64,000 nt of DNA from Paenibacillus sp. Soil750 (GCF_001428045.1 NZ_LMSD01000023.1:1-64000), one strand, 5' to 3'; counted from the stretch's first letter, positions 37,082 to 46,923 are shown. Program-made: numbers and translations. The notes: generated by a model not told the origin, from the sequence alone.

Positions 37082-37119
37082 TTTATATAAGCCATCCTGA
37101 AAAGGATGGCCTATATAAA
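37082..37119 (-). terminator. Large hairpin downstream of araR
   Basis: 17-base arms (37082-37098 and 37103-37119) pair with a single mismatch around a GAAA loop. It lies 55 bases beyond the araR stop on the minus strand, so it probably ends araR transcription, although the T-run beyond it is weak. It is also long enough to be the relic of a small inverted-repeat element. Confidence 0.5.
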
Positions 37120-37174
37120 TTGCCGTTATAGACAGTGTGGAGAACCTTTTCACAAGTAATTACACAATCCATGA

Positions 37175-38266
37175 CTATTCCACTTCGATCACTTTTACAG
37201 TTTCACCCTCAATTAATACGGGCTGGTAGTAGGTGTTGGTAGGCAAGTCTTTTTTGCCTTGTAAATTCTTTATGACCCAGTCTGCTGCGTCACGTCCCAT
37301 TTGTTCTTGAGGGTGGGTTAGTGTAGTTAGTTTGATATTCGCGTTTTTGGCGATATAGGAATTGTCCTGGCCAATGATGGATAGCTCATCTGGAATGGAG
37401 ATACCCAGTATTCTGCAAACATTTACGACTTCTAACCCTACCTCGTCGTTATAACAGACAAGTGCAGTCAAGTCATCTCGGTTATCGTTCAAATAAATTT
37501 CTAAGTTAGCGGACAAGTTAGACTTCGTCGCCGTATCGAAAGAAAGCACATGCTCTTGCTGGAACCGTAATTTAGCTTCCCCAAGGGCCTTAATAAATCC
37601 TTTCAGTCTGAACTTGCCTTGCAAATCATCCATTTTCGCGATGATGCCGATATGAGTATGCCCTTTGGAAATCAGCTCTCGAGTTGCTAGATAACTGGAC
37701 TGTACGTCATCCAGACAGAAGAAGGGAACTTCCAATTCTTCATAATAGGCATTAATCATCGTGAAAGGAACATCCTGCTCCTTAAAAGACAGGTAGTAAG
37801 CGATATTGGGGTTGTAAACATTGCTTCTGGTAGGTTCTATAATCAGTCCATCCACGCCATAGGAAAGCATCATTTCTAACGCCTTTTTTTCCTGCGAGAT
37901 ATCGTTATTTGTACTGGCTAACAGCAAGGAATAGTTATCTTCATTTAATCGGCTTTCAATACCGCGAATAATGGAGGGGAAAATGTAATCCGAGATATAG
38001 GTCGTGATAACGCCAATTGTTCTATTCATGGTTTTGCCACTCGTTCTGGACCGGTATTGGGTGCTGACGTAAGTGCCGGATCCTTTCTCGCTTCTTAGGA
38101 AACCCTCGTTCGATAAATCCAGAATAGCCTTCCTAATCGTCTGTCGGCTAACATTATACTCCTCCTGCAAAGCGAATTCCGAAGGGATTTTCTCTCCTGC
38201 TTTGTACGTTCCCGACAGGATATAGCTTTTGAGATCATCTAAGATGATTTGGTACTTTGGCTTCAT
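37175..38266 (-). CDS. araR: Arabinose repressor AraR (GntR-LacI hybrid)
   Basis: A 363-residue repressor. The GntR-type winged helix is at residues about 1-75 (KIPSEFALQEEYNVSRQTIRKAI, GSGTYVS) and the LacI-type sugar-binding domain at about 85-363 (IGVITTYISDYIFPSIIRGIE; THIGIIAKMDD; LSIIGQDNS). In the family, L-arabinose releases it from DNA. The start at ATG 38266 gives MKPKYQ, matching the usual AraR N-terminus; an upstream ATG at 38287 is in frame. It is divergent from the kinase-araD-araA operon. TGTACGTACA boxes lie at both promoters, so it should repress itself and that operon. Confidence 0.92.
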   Translation of the reverse strand: MKPKYQIILDDLKSYILSGTYKAGEKIPSEFALQEEYNVSRQTIRKAILDLSNEGFLRSEKGSGTYVSTQYRSRTSGKTMNRTIGVITTYISDYIFPSIIRGIESRLNEDNYSLLLASTNNDISQEKKALEMMLSYGVDGLIIEPTRSNVYNPNIAYYLSFKEQDVPFTMINAYYEELEVPFFCLDDVQSSYLATRELISKGHTHIGIIAKMDDLQGKFRLKGFIKALGEAKLRFQQEHVLSFDTATKSNLSANLEIYLNDNRDDLTALVCYNDEVGLEVVNVCRILGISIPDELSIIGQDNSYIAKNANIKLTTLTHPQEQMGRDAADWVIKNLQGKKDLPTNTYYQPVLIEGETVKVIEVE

Positions 38267-38299
38267 GAAATCCACTTCTTTCATCATTTTTCATTAAGA

Positions 38300-38338
38300 T
38301 GTACGTACACATTCTAACATAAATTGCTTGGAATGCAA
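38300..38338 (-). promoter_or_regulatory. araR promoter with AraR operator
   Basis: Minus strand: -35 TTGCAT (38338-38333), 16-bp spacer, -10 TAGAAT (38316-38311). The palindrome TGTACGTACA (38300-38309), the core of the AraR box known from Bacillus, lies directly after the -10, over the expected start point, consistent with autorepression. Confidence 0.75.
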
Positions 38339-38460
38339 ATGAAGTCATTATTATTTATAACCTTATTGGTACAACTTCTATACTAAGAATTAGGAATAAG
38401 CAGTGGAGAGGTTGAAGGGAGTGGAATTGTAGATTATGTCAGTATAACTAATAGATTTTA

Positions 38461-38489
38461 TTGACAAATGTACGTACAGAAAATATACT
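38461..38489 (+). promoter_or_regulatory. Arabinose operon promoter with AraR operator in the spacer
   Basis: -35 TTGACA (38461-38466), exact 17-bp spacer, -10 TATACT (38484-38489): a near-consensus SigA promoter. The AraR core palindrome TGTACGTACA (38469-38478) occupies the spacer, so repressor and RNA polymerase cannot both bind. The two AraR boxes in this intergenic region are 169 bp apart. The rest of the 38288-38620 gap shows nothing else that I can support. Confidence 0.88.
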
Positions 38490-38620
38490 GAGATTATCAA
38501 TTTAAGTAAGCGCCTTCTTACAATCGACATCTTCCGTTTGTTTCATCGAGTATCCCGTTCGATCGGAATTTGCAATTATAGGAACCAATATCGTTTGGGT
38601 TTAACAGAAAGGGGACATTT

Positions 38621-40243
38621 GTGCTAATGAAGCAGTTAGACTTGAAAGAAGCTATTACCAAGGGTGAAACCTCGCTAGGTATTGAATTCGGATCTACGCG
38701 GATTAAAGCGGTGTTAATCGATCGACGTTTCGAGACCATCGCATCGGGAAGCTATGAGTGGGAAAATCAGTTGAAAGACGGATATTGGACATACAACCAG
38801 GAAGATATTCTTAAAGGGCTCCAAGTCGCTTATCGTGAAATGAAACAGGAAGTGGAAAGGAATTACGGGGCAACCCTCAAGACCGTGGCTTCGATCGGGT
38901 TTTCCGCAATGATGCACGGTTATATGGCATTTGACAGCGAGGGTGAGCTGCTAGTGCCGTTCCGGACTTGGCGCAACGCAACAACTAGCGCAGCAGCTAG
39001 AAAATTAACGGACTTTTTCCAATTTAATATACCTGAGCGATGGAGTATCGCTCATTTATACCAAGCAATGTTAAATCAAGAGGCACATGTGCCTAGCATT
39101 GATTACGTAACGACGCTTGCTGGATACATACACTGGCTACTGACAGGCAATAAAGCGATAGGGATTGGAGATGCTTCTGGCATCTTTCCTATTGATGAAG
39201 CAAGCCGTAATTACCATCCATCGATGGTTAAGCAATTCAATGAGCTTATCGCAACCAACGGCTATACATGGAAGCTTGAGGATATTCTTCCTAAGGTATA
39301 TCTCTCCGGTGACCAAGCGGGTGAACTAACGGAGTTGGGAGCCGGCATTCTAGACCCGGACGGGGATCTACAGCCAGGGATTCTACTATGTCCTCCAGAG
39401 GGTGATGCCGGCACGGGTATGGTTGCGACGAATAGCATCAGGAAGCGTACGGGTAACATTTCCGTCGGCACTTCCGTTTTTGCGATGATTGTACTGGAGA
39501 AAGAATTATCCAAGGTTTATCCGGAGATCGATATGGTCACGACGCCGAACGGGAGTCCGGTCGGCATGGTACATGCCAACAACTGTTCCAGCGATCTCAA
39601 TGCCTGGATGGGATTGTTCCGAGAATTCTCTGAAGCCATGGGATACGGCGCAGATGCAGACAAATTATTTAGCGTGCTGTTGAATAAGGCATTGCAAGCC
39701 GACCCAGACGGCGGAGGTTTGCTTAGCTACGGTTATCTCTCGGGCGAGAATATTACGGGAATCGACAAAGGTCGGCCGTTGTTCGTTCGATCACCTGAAA
39801 GCAACTTTAATCTGGCTAATTTCATGCGAACGCACTTATTCACTGCTTTCGGAGCATTGAAGCTTGGAATGGACATTTTGACCGAAAGTGAACAAGTTGC
39901 TATTGATAGCATTTTGGCTCATGGCGGCCTATTTAAGACTCCTATCGTCGGGCAAAAAATTTTAGCGGGTGCACTGAACGTACCGATCTCGGTTATGTCC
40001 ACGGCAGGCGAAGGCGGAGCATGGGGCATGGCGCTTCTTGCTTCATATATGATCAACAAGGATCAAGAAGAGAGCTTGGATGGTTTCCTCGAGCAGAAGG
40101 TCTTTAAAGACGTCGAAGGACAGGAGATTGCTCCGGATGCAACGGATGTAAAAGGGTTCCAAGCATTCATCAAACGATATCAAGCAGGGTTGGCCATCGA
40201 ACAGGCCGCAGTAGACCACCTGATAGAGAATGGGAGGGAGTAA
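38621..40243 (+). CDS. FGGY-family sugar kinase, probable L-ribulokinase
   Basis: A 540-residue kinase. N-terminal phosphate-binding block SLGIEFGSTRIKAVLID (about residues 18-34), central QAGELTELGAG and GDAGTGMVATN segments, and ATP-binding NISVGTSVFAMIV. Because it is first in an operon with araD and araA under AraR control, it should phosphorylate L-ribulose to L-ribulose-5-phosphate. Its N-terminus differs from classical AraB (no VGVDFGTLSGRA-type start). It may belong to the non-orthologous ribulokinase group (AraK) described in clostridia. GTG start with AAAGGGGA 7 bases upstream; ATG 38627 is an alternative. Confidence 0.88.
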   Translation: MLMKQLDLKEAITKGETSLGIEFGSTRIKAVLIDRRFETIASGSYEWENQLKDGYWTYNQEDILKGLQVAYREMKQEVERNYGATLKTVASIGFSAMMHGYMAFDSEGELLVPFRTWRNATTSAAARKLTDFFQFNIPERWSIAHLYQAMLNQEAHVPSIDYVTTLAGYIHWLLTGNKAIGIGDASGIFPIDEASRNYHPSMVKQFNELIATNGYTWKLEDILPKVYLSGDQAGELTELGAGILDPDGDLQPGILLCPPEGDAGTGMVATNSIRKRTGNISVGTSVFAMIVLEKELSKVYPEIDMVTTPNGSPVGMVHANNCSSDLNAWMGLFREFSEAMGYGADADKLFSVLLNKALQADPDGGGLLSYGYLSGENITGIDKGRPLFVRSPESNFNLANFMRTHLFTAFGALKLGMDILTESEQVAIDSILAHGGLFKTPIVGQKILAGALNVPISVMSTAGEGGAWGMALLASYMINKDQEESLDGFLEQKVFKDVEGQEIAPDATDVKGFQAFIKRYQAGLAIEQAAVDHLIENGRE

Positions 40244-40245
40244 CA

Positions 40246-40941
40246 TTGTTAGATCAACTGAAGGAAGAAGTATATCAAGCGAATCTGGATTTGCCGAAGC
40301 ATGGACTCGTAAAATTTACTTGGGGCAATGCGAGCGCCATCGATCGAGCAAGCGGCCTATTCGTAATCAAACCGAGCGGAGTCAGCTATGAAAAGATGAA
40401 ACCGAGCGACATGGTTGTTGTGGATCTCGACGGTAATGTGGTCGAGGGCGAGATGAGACCCTCCTCCGATACCGCGACTCACGCCGTGTTGTACAAACAC
40501 TATCGGCAAATCGGCGGTATCGTACATACCCATTCAACCTGGGCAACCATTTGGGCGCAAGCGGGACTGGATGTACCCGTTATGGGAACGACGCATGCGG
40601 ATACCTTCTATGGCGCCGTGCCATGCGCACGTTTCTTGAATCAAGCGGAGATTGACCGAGGGTACGAAGCGGAGACAGGCCGTGTCATCATCGAAACGTT
40701 CGAGGAGCGAGGACTGGATGTCATGGCAATACCTGGCGTCCTGCTTCAGGGACACGCGCCATTCACTTGGGGGAAAGACGTGAAATCGGCAGTCGTGAAC
40801 AGCGTCGTGCTGGAGGAAGTTTGCAAGATGAATTTATACGCACGGCAATTAAATCATTTTGCAAAAGAACTACCTCAAGGCATTCTGGATAAACACTATC
40901 TTCGGAAACACGGGAAAGATGCCTACTACGGGCAGAAGTAA
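40246..40941 (+). CDS. araD: L-ribulose-5-phosphate 4-epimerase
   Basis: A 231-residue class-II aldolase-family enzyme that converts L-ribulose-5-phosphate to D-xylulose-5-phosphate. Metal-binding His residues are visible in VHTHSTWATIWAQAG and GVLLQGHAPFTWG, and the substrate-binding region in KFTWGNASAID and KPSGVSYEKM. Length is standard for AraD. The start is TTG, 2 bases after the kinase stop, with GGGAGGGAG just upstream. Middle gene of the arabinose operon. Confidence 0.95.
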   Translation: MLDQLKEEVYQANLDLPKHGLVKFTWGNASAIDRASGLFVIKPSGVSYEKMKPSDMVVVDLDGNVVEGEMRPSSDTATHAVLYKHYRQIGGIVHTHSTWATIWAQAGLDVPVMGTTHADTFYGAVPCARFLNQAEIDRGYEAETGRVIIETFEERGLDVMAIPGVLLQGHAPFTWGKDVKSAVVNSVVLEEVCKMNLYARQLNHFAKELPQGILDKHYLRKHGKDAYYGQK

Positions 40942-40983
40942 TAGCCTGACTCATGATTAATTATAGAAAAGAGGATGATTTAG

Positions 40984-42408
40984 ATGTCAACAACAGCAGC
41001 TAAACAGTTTTGGTTCGTGGTAGGTTCGCAGCATCTGTATGGGGAAGAAGCGTTGGCAGAAGTAAAAGCTCACGCACAGACAATGACTGATGCCTTGAAT
41101 AATAGCGGTGTGCTCCCATACCCGCTTGTCTTGCAGGAGCTGGCAGTAACCGCTGATAAAATTACAAGCCTCATGAAAGAGGTCAATTATCGCGATGAAG
41201 TGGCTGGTGTCATCACATGGATGCATACCTTCTCGCCTGCAAAAATGTGGATTCGCGGTACAAAAATGCTGCAAAAGCCTCTGCTTCACTTGGCAACACA
41301 GTTCAATGAAAGCATTCCTTGGGCTACGATTGACATGGACTTCATGAACCTGAATCAAGCCGCTCACGGTGATCGCGAATACGGCTTCATTAATGCCCGC
41401 CTGAAGAAACAAAATAAAATAGTTGTAGGCTACTGGGGACGTCCGGAAGTGAAGCAGCAGATTGCGGATTGGATGGACGTTGCGGTTGCTTATAATGAAA
41501 GCTTCAATATCAAAGTTGCTCGTTTTGGCGACAACATGCGTAATGTTGGTGTAACGGAAGGGGACAAAGTCGAAGCCCAAATTCAATTCGGATGGACCGT
41601 GGACTACTACGGCATCGGAGACCTGGTACAATATGTGAATGCCGTTACAGAGCAAGAAATTGATGATCTTCTGGGCCAGTATGCGGAACTTTACGAATTC
41701 GATTTCGGCACGAACAGTAAAGAAGCGTGGGAAGCGAGCGTCAGAATTCAAGCGAGCTATGAAATTGCTATCAAGCGTTTCTTGGATGAGAAAGATTATA
41801 ATGCTTTCACTACGAACTTCGAAGATTTGCATGGAATGAAACAGCTTCCTGGTCTTGCTGTTCAACGTCTGATGGCGCAGGGCTACGGTTTTGCCGGCGA
41901 GGGCGACTGGAAGACGGCGGCGCTTGCTCGCTTGCTGAAAGTGATGAGCCACAATCAAAATACAGGCTTCATGGAGGACTACACTTACGAGATGGCAGCT
42001 GGTCAGGAAGCGATCCTGCAATCCCATATGCTCGAAGTAGATCCTACCTTTGCTAGCAACAAGCCTAAAATCATTGTTTCCCCACTTGGAATCGGCGGTA
42101 AAGAAGATCCGGCGCGTCTGGTGTTCGATGGCAAAGCCGGAGAAGGCGTCGTCGTATCCATGGTGGACTTCGGCACTCATTATAAATTGCTAATCAACGA
42201 AGTTTCCGCTTTCGAGCCGAAGGAACCGGCTCCTAAGCTTCCCGTAGCTCGTGTGCTTTGGAGCGTGAAGCCGAACTTCCAGGATGGGGTGAGAGCCTGG
42301 ATAGAGAATGGCGGCGGCCACCATACCGTTGCTTCCTTGAACTTAACGACAGATCAAATCGTAACCTACGCCAAGCTGGTTAACTTGGAATACGTCGTTA
42401 TTAAGTAA
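40984..42408 (+). CDS. araA: L-arabinose isomerase
   Basis: A 474-residue cytoplasmic enzyme that isomerises L-arabinose to L-ribulose using Mn2+. The N-terminal FWFVVGSQHLYGEEAL, the WMHTFSPAKMWI block, GFMEDYTYEM (metal-binding Glu region), and GGGHHTVAS near the C-terminus are characteristic, and the length matches the family. It is the last gene of the kinase-araD-araA operon (42-bp gap) and is followed by a terminator. No arabinose transporter or arabinosidase is linked, so sugar must enter by systems encoded elsewhere. Confidence 0.97.
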   Translation: MSTTAAKQFWFVVGSQHLYGEEALAEVKAHAQTMTDALNNSGVLPYPLVLQELAVTADKITSLMKEVNYRDEVAGVITWMHTFSPAKMWIRGTKMLQKPLLHLATQFNESIPWATIDMDFMNLNQAAHGDREYGFINARLKKQNKIVVGYWGRPEVKQQIADWMDVAVAYNESFNIKVARFGDNMRNVGVTEGDKVEAQIQFGWTVDYYGIGDLVQYVNAVTEQEIDDLLGQYAELYEFDFGTNSKEAWEASVRIQASYEIAIKRFLDEKDYNAFTTNFEDLHGMKQLPGLAVQRLMAQGYGFAGEGDWKTAALARLLKVMSHNQNTGFMEDYTYEMAAGQEAILQSHMLEVDPTFASNKPKIIVSPLGIGGKEDPARLVFDGKAGEGVVVSMVDFGTHYKLLINEVSAFEPKEPAPKLPVARVLWSVKPNFQDGVRAWIENGGGHHTVASLNLTTDQIVTYAKLVNLEYVVIK

Positions 42409-42436
42409 ACAATTAAGCAGAATGTTTGTTCAATAT

Positions 42437-42481
42437 AACAGCAGTCTTGGACTTTATGTTTCGTCCAATGCTGCTGTTTTG
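42437..42481 (+). terminator. Rho-independent terminator of the arabinose operon
   Basis: 16-base arms (42437-42452 with 42463-42478) with two internal mismatches, followed by TTTT. Between it and 42705 I see no gene or repeat. Confidence 0.8.
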
Positions 42482-42704
42482 TTGTAAATTTGGCTTAGTC
42501 TAATAGGTGGCTATACTTCATTTTCATTCGAGATAAGTGAGTGGGTTCAGGATTTACGTTGCTTCTTGTACACAACCTCTAAAAATTTGATTTGAGACAT
42601 TTTATAAGATAGCCGCGATATTCCCTAAAGGTTATAATTGCTGACTTGAAAGTCCGGGCCCTTAATGCGGATAAGCGGACAGTGAAATAACCATATTCAT
42701 ATTC

Positions 42705-42729
42705 ATAAAAAAAGCCTAACGAGTTTGGC
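42705..42729 (-). terminator. Rho-independent terminator of the AraC-family gene
   Basis: On the minus strand, GCCAAAC and GTTAGGC pair with one mismatch around TC, followed by seven T. The last codons of the regulator gene form part of the stem. Confidence 0.65.
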
Positions 42730-43642
42730 CTTTTTCTTTTCCTATATCTCTATATTCTTTCGGGCTCATCCCGTAATTCTTTTTAAATAAACGACTATAA
42801 TACGATAAACTTGATAGCCCTGTTATATACGCAATTTCTTGTATTGGCTGGTCCGTGCATCGTAGCAATTCTAGCGAGCGTTCCAAACGAATCTGACTCA
42901 TACGATCCATGATGGTATGACCGCTTAATTTTTTGTATTTTCGGGCCAAATGACCGTAGCTCATATGAAGGGATGCAGCTAGTCGATGAACATCTACTTC
43001 GTAGGTTTGATCATCGTTTAAATAAATTTCAACCTTACGGAGCAAAGCGTGATCAGAATTGGTGTCGGTTTCAATCCACCGCTTTCTTTCCGGCGACAAC
43101 TCTGTTATAGAAAAAATGACTTGCACAATTTGCAGCAAAACAGCAATGGATGAGCCGTTCAACTTAGCATTTTCAAAGCACTTCATAAGAAGCTGACCTA
43201 GTCCAAACTCATCAGTGTAAACGCCAGGTTTCCAACTTGATAGGACGTTGAGTTGTTCGTATGTTGAGACCGTATTCGCTAGTTTATCCTCCGTGCTACT
43301 ATCCACCTTCCACCTTAAACATACGCCCTTATGTGGATCATTGGGTTCATAGGTATGAGCATGTTCCATACCCGGAGGAATGAGGAAAAACTCACCTGCG
43401 TGAATATCCAACATCGATGCGCCGAAGCTTGTTTGCATATGTCCCTCAAACACATAATTGAGCTCATACCACGTGTGGAGGTGCGGTGGGCACTGAGCGA
43501 ATCCCGCAGGTACTTCTAGTAAAAGATCAATGATTTCAACGGCAGCATCATTGAGCCTTAGGTTTCCACTAAGCATAGTTTGATAAGGTTGGACGCCGAG
43601 AAAAAGTATTTCATGCGGATGACGTGGGTTCAATAGACTCAT
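42716..43642 (-). CDS. AraC-family regulator with cupin sensor domain
   Basis: A 308-residue cytoplasmic regulator. The N-terminal cupin domain (PPHLHTWYELNYVFEG, IPPGMEHAHTYEP) binds a small ligand, usually a sugar. The C-terminal AraC DNA-binding domain carries the two helix-turn-helix motifs (VHRLAASLHMSYGHLARKYK; ITGLSSLSYYSRLFKKNYG). ATG 43642 is chosen because AAAGGTGA lies 7 bases upstream; a GTG at 43651 is in frame but overlaps that site. It is divergent from the GH38 gene, 170 bp away, which it probably controls. Confidence 0.92.
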   Translation of the reverse strand: MSLLNPRHPHEILFLGVQPYQTMLSGNLRLNDAAVEIIDLLLEVPAGFAQCPPHLHTWYELNYVFEGHMQTSFGASMLDIHAGEFFLIPPGMEHAHTYEPNDPHKGVCLRWKVDSSTEDKLANTVSTYEQLNVLSSWKPGVYTDEFGLGQLLMKCFENAKLNGSSIAVLLQIVQVIFSITELSPERKRWIETDTNSDHALLRKVEIYLNDDQTYEVDVHRLAASLHMSYGHLARKYKKLSGHTIMDRMSQIRLERSLELLRCTDQPIQEIAYITGLSSLSYYSRLFKKNYGMSPKEYRDIGKEKGQTR

Positions 43643-43812
43643 TAAGATCACCTTTACGAAAAGTTAGGATGCATGTTCTTAGTATAGCACAGCCTTCTTT
43701 GCATGTTATTTTTGTTCAAAAACGTGTGATTCCAGTGAATATACGTTGGGGGTAGATTTTGAGAAAATGGTAGGAGATGACATCGATTCATGATCAAAGA
43801 GGAGAGATAAAC

Positions 43813-46289
43813 ATGCGAAAGCTTCATTTATTAAGCAATGCGCATTTGGACCCCGTATGGCAATGGGAGTGGGAAGAAGGGGCTGCAGCTGCGGTATCAA
43901 CTTTTCGGGCTGCTGCCGCTTTTTGTGAAGAATATGAGGGGTACGTATTCAACCATAATGAAGCGTTGCTATATAAATGGATTGAGGAGTACGAGCCTTC
44001 TTTATTCCGTAAAATACAGGGGTTGGTACAAGCAGGTAAGTGGCACATCATGGGTGGTATTTACAACCTGATTGTAACATGCCTTCCGGAGAGTCGATAG
44101 TGAGGCAGATTTTGCTTGGGCGGACTTTTTTCAAAGACAAATTTGGTGCGAGTTCAACCACAGCTATCAATTTTGATTCCTTCGGGCACTCGAGAGGTCT
44201 TGTACAGCTCATTCGAAAAGCAGGATTCGATTCCTATTTATTCATGCGCCCTGAGGATCGTGTTGCGGGCCCAGCACAAGAGTTCGTCTGGGTCGGGTTC
44301 GATGGCTCTGAAGTACTTGCCCATCAAATTCAAGACGGTTATAACACGCTGCTTGGTCAAGCACATATTAAGGTGGAAGAGAGAATTAATAAGCAAACAA
44401 CTCAGGAATTTGAGCTTGTGCTTTGGGGCGTCGGCAATCACGGTGGTGGACCTTCACGCCTAGATCTAAACCGAATAGGCGCCTTAATTGAGTCAACGAA
44501 AGGTAATGTAGAGGTCTTACATTCAACACCAGAGGCTTACTTTGCAGATCTCTCTAAGAAAGGGGATGCTCTGCCCCGCCATGAACGAGATTTGAATCCA
44601 CGCTTTGTTGGTTGCTACACCTCTATGATCCGAATTAAACAAAAGCATCGTCATCTGGAGAATGAGCTGTACCAAACGGAAAAAATGTTATCATCTGCTG
44701 CTTTGCAAGGATATCTTCGCTATCCCAAAGAAGAGCTTAATGAGGCGTTCCATGATCTGATGGTGGCTGAATTCCATGACATTTTGCCTGGAACCTCAAT
44801 TCAACCTGCAGAAGAAGCTTCCCTTCGTCTGATGGATCATGGTTTGGAAATTGCATCAAGGCTGAAAGCTCGAGCATTCTTCGCCTTATCGAGCGGGCAA
44901 CGGGCAGCAGGAGAAGGGGAGTATCCGATACTCGTCTACAACCCGCATCCTTATCCCGTTCGGGGAGTGTTTGAATGTGAATTTATGCTTGCGGATCAGA
45001 ACTGGCAGGATCAATTCTCGATGCCTGTCGTATATCAAGATGGCATGCGTATTCCATCACAAGCGGAGAAGGAACATAGCAATCTAAATTTGGACTGGCG
45101 AAAAAGGGTTGTGTTCGAAGCTCAATTATTGCCTTCCACCATGAACCGATTCGATTGTCGGATTGAATTACTGCCTTCGAAGCCTACACCGCAGGTGGTG
45201 CTCGAAGGCGGTGATATTCATTTCCGAACACCGTCACTAAACATAGTTATTAATACGCAAACAGGGTTGATGGATCAGTACATCGTTAAGGGTATCCCTT
45301 ATCTCAAAGAGGGAGCTTTCCAACCTTTGGCCATTACTGATAACGGCGATCCTTGGCGGATGGACACCGATGGGTTTGAGAACGTGAAGGGGGCATTTCG
45401 TCTGATGTCACCCGAAGAGGGAACGGCATTCTCGGGTATCACAGAAGGAACTCTGCCTTCTGTTAGGGTAATTGAAGACGGTGAAGTACGTACCGTAATT
45501 GAATCGCTGTTGATGTATGGTCATTCCGCGGTCGTTATCACGTATAAGCTACCCAAAAATGGGACGGAGATAGAGATCCATGAGCGTGTATTTTGGCAAG
45601 AGAAGGACACGATGCTGAAACTCGCCATTCCAACCGTACTTGATGAGGGCATATATGCAGGACAGACGATCTTTGGAGTGCAGTCTCTTGAAACGGATGG
45701 AACGGAAGTTGTTGCACAAAAATGGACAGCTCTCATGTCCGAAACTGACAACGTCGCTATTACTCTGATCAATGATGGGATCTATGGATCGGATTGTTCA
45801 AATGGCGTAATAAGACCCTCCTTATTACGAGGGGCGGCTTACACCGCTCATCCAATTCTTGACCGACCTTTGATGCCAAATGATCGTTTTTCTCCACGAA
45901 TCGATCAAGGTGAACGAATGTTCAGATTCTGGTTGAATGCCGGCCCCAAATCGGAAAGACTCAGATGCATTGACCGCGAGGCGCTTCAATGGAATGAAAA
46001 ACCGTATGCACTTTCGTTCTTCCCCCATGGGGAAGGGCAGATACCTGCTACAGCGGTCCAACTTGATGATGATGTGATCCAAATGACGGCTTTCAAGCGA
46101 GCCGAACAAGGAGAAGATACATATATCTTGCGATTATTCGAGCCAACTGGGCTAGCGAGATCAACTGTGGTTAGGATTCCGAGTATGGACTTGGAAATAC
46201 GCCTTGAGTTTAATGGTTTTGAAGTGAAGACATGTAAGCTTGATAAGCGAATGAGAACAATAATTGAATATGAGTTAATGGAAGAATAA
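43813..46289 (+). pseudogene. GH38 alpha-mannosidase, interrupted by a frameshift
   Basis: Family 38 cytoplasmic alpha-mannosidase. The N-terminal part (HLLSNAHLDPVWQWEWEEG, zinc-binding His and Asp) runs in one frame from ATG 43813 (GAGGAGA ribosome site) to a stop at 44100. The rest, from WYLQPDCNMPSGES through the nucleophile region NFDSFGHSRG to the C-terminus at 46289, is in another frame. The shift falls in the GGTGG-rich stretch at about 44050-44056 (expected HIMGGWYLQP). A loss of 1 or 4 bases explains it. Joined, the product would be about 825 residues, normal for the family. Everything else looks intact, so the break is recent or a sequencing error. Confidence 0.88.
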
Positions 46290-46575
46290 ACCTAGAGTAG
46301 CGGCAGTATAGAGCCGTTGATTCTATGGGGAAAACAACATTGTGGAGCGCAAGATTGCCGATTCATAAAGAAAATCACAAAATCAGATCGTTAATTCTTA
46401 CAAAGCATGAGAGATATTTCGGGAAATTGGCATATTTCTAAGTGATGTACTCTTTATTATTAGTCAAAATAGATAAAAAGGCGAACGATTTGCTTGATTA
46501 ATTCAGTAATCCTATGTATTATTAAGATAGATTTGAAAGCATAAAAGCCAATAATCGTTCTTGAAGGTGATTTCA

Positions 46576-46923
46576 ATGTCCCAATCAGATTCTAATGAGT
46601 ACAAGAAGAAGCTGTGTCACCTATATAACGAGATTTCTAAAGAATTGTTCGGCTTTGGAACCACTTTACTGAAGGTATCGTTGGATCAGAACATCATTAC
46701 TTTTCATGCAAAACATCGTCGTTCCCCCCGTTCTACCGCGCTTGAAGGCGAGGCGCCGACTTTGAAACACGAAGTGGATTTCTATATGTCTTCGATTTAT
46801 AAGAAAAGAATCCGCGAGAAGTTGGAACAAGAGATGGGATTATCGATGGATGCGGTATTAAGAGATTATGATCCGCCAACGCAATGGGCAATTACGAACA
46901 TCATTCTTAAACAAACTGAATAG
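46576..46923 (+). CDS. DUF2294 / MpsC-like protein
   Basis: A 115-residue cytoplasmic protein. It resembles DUF2294, recently linked to the MpsC name for a membrane-potential-generating system in staphylococci. Recognisable blocks are the helical start (YNEISKELFGFG), the LLKVSLDQNIITFHAK strands, and the C-terminal REKLEQEMGLSMDAVLRDYDPPTQWAI. ATG 46576 follows AAGGTGA; an in-frame TTG at 46561 overlaps that site. Monocistronic, with a strong terminator after it. The mpsAB partners are not in the window, so its role is uncertain. The preceding gap (46290-46575) holds nothing that I recognise. Confidence 0.7.
   Translation: MSQSDSNEYKKKLCHLYNEISKELFGFGTTLLKVSLDQNIITFHAKHRRSPRSTALEGEAPTLKHEVDFYMSSIYKKRIREKLEQEMGLSMDAVLRDYDPPTQWAITNIILKQTE

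Noticed and set aside
37082..37119. Small inverted-repeat element (MITE)
   Set aside because: Only one copy is seen in the window and no target duplication. A transcription terminator for araR explains it better.
40987..42180. 397-codon open frame on the minus strand opposite araA
   Set aside because: Low-complexity shadow of araA: the codon phase produces a long antisense frame with no domain similarity and no ribosome site.
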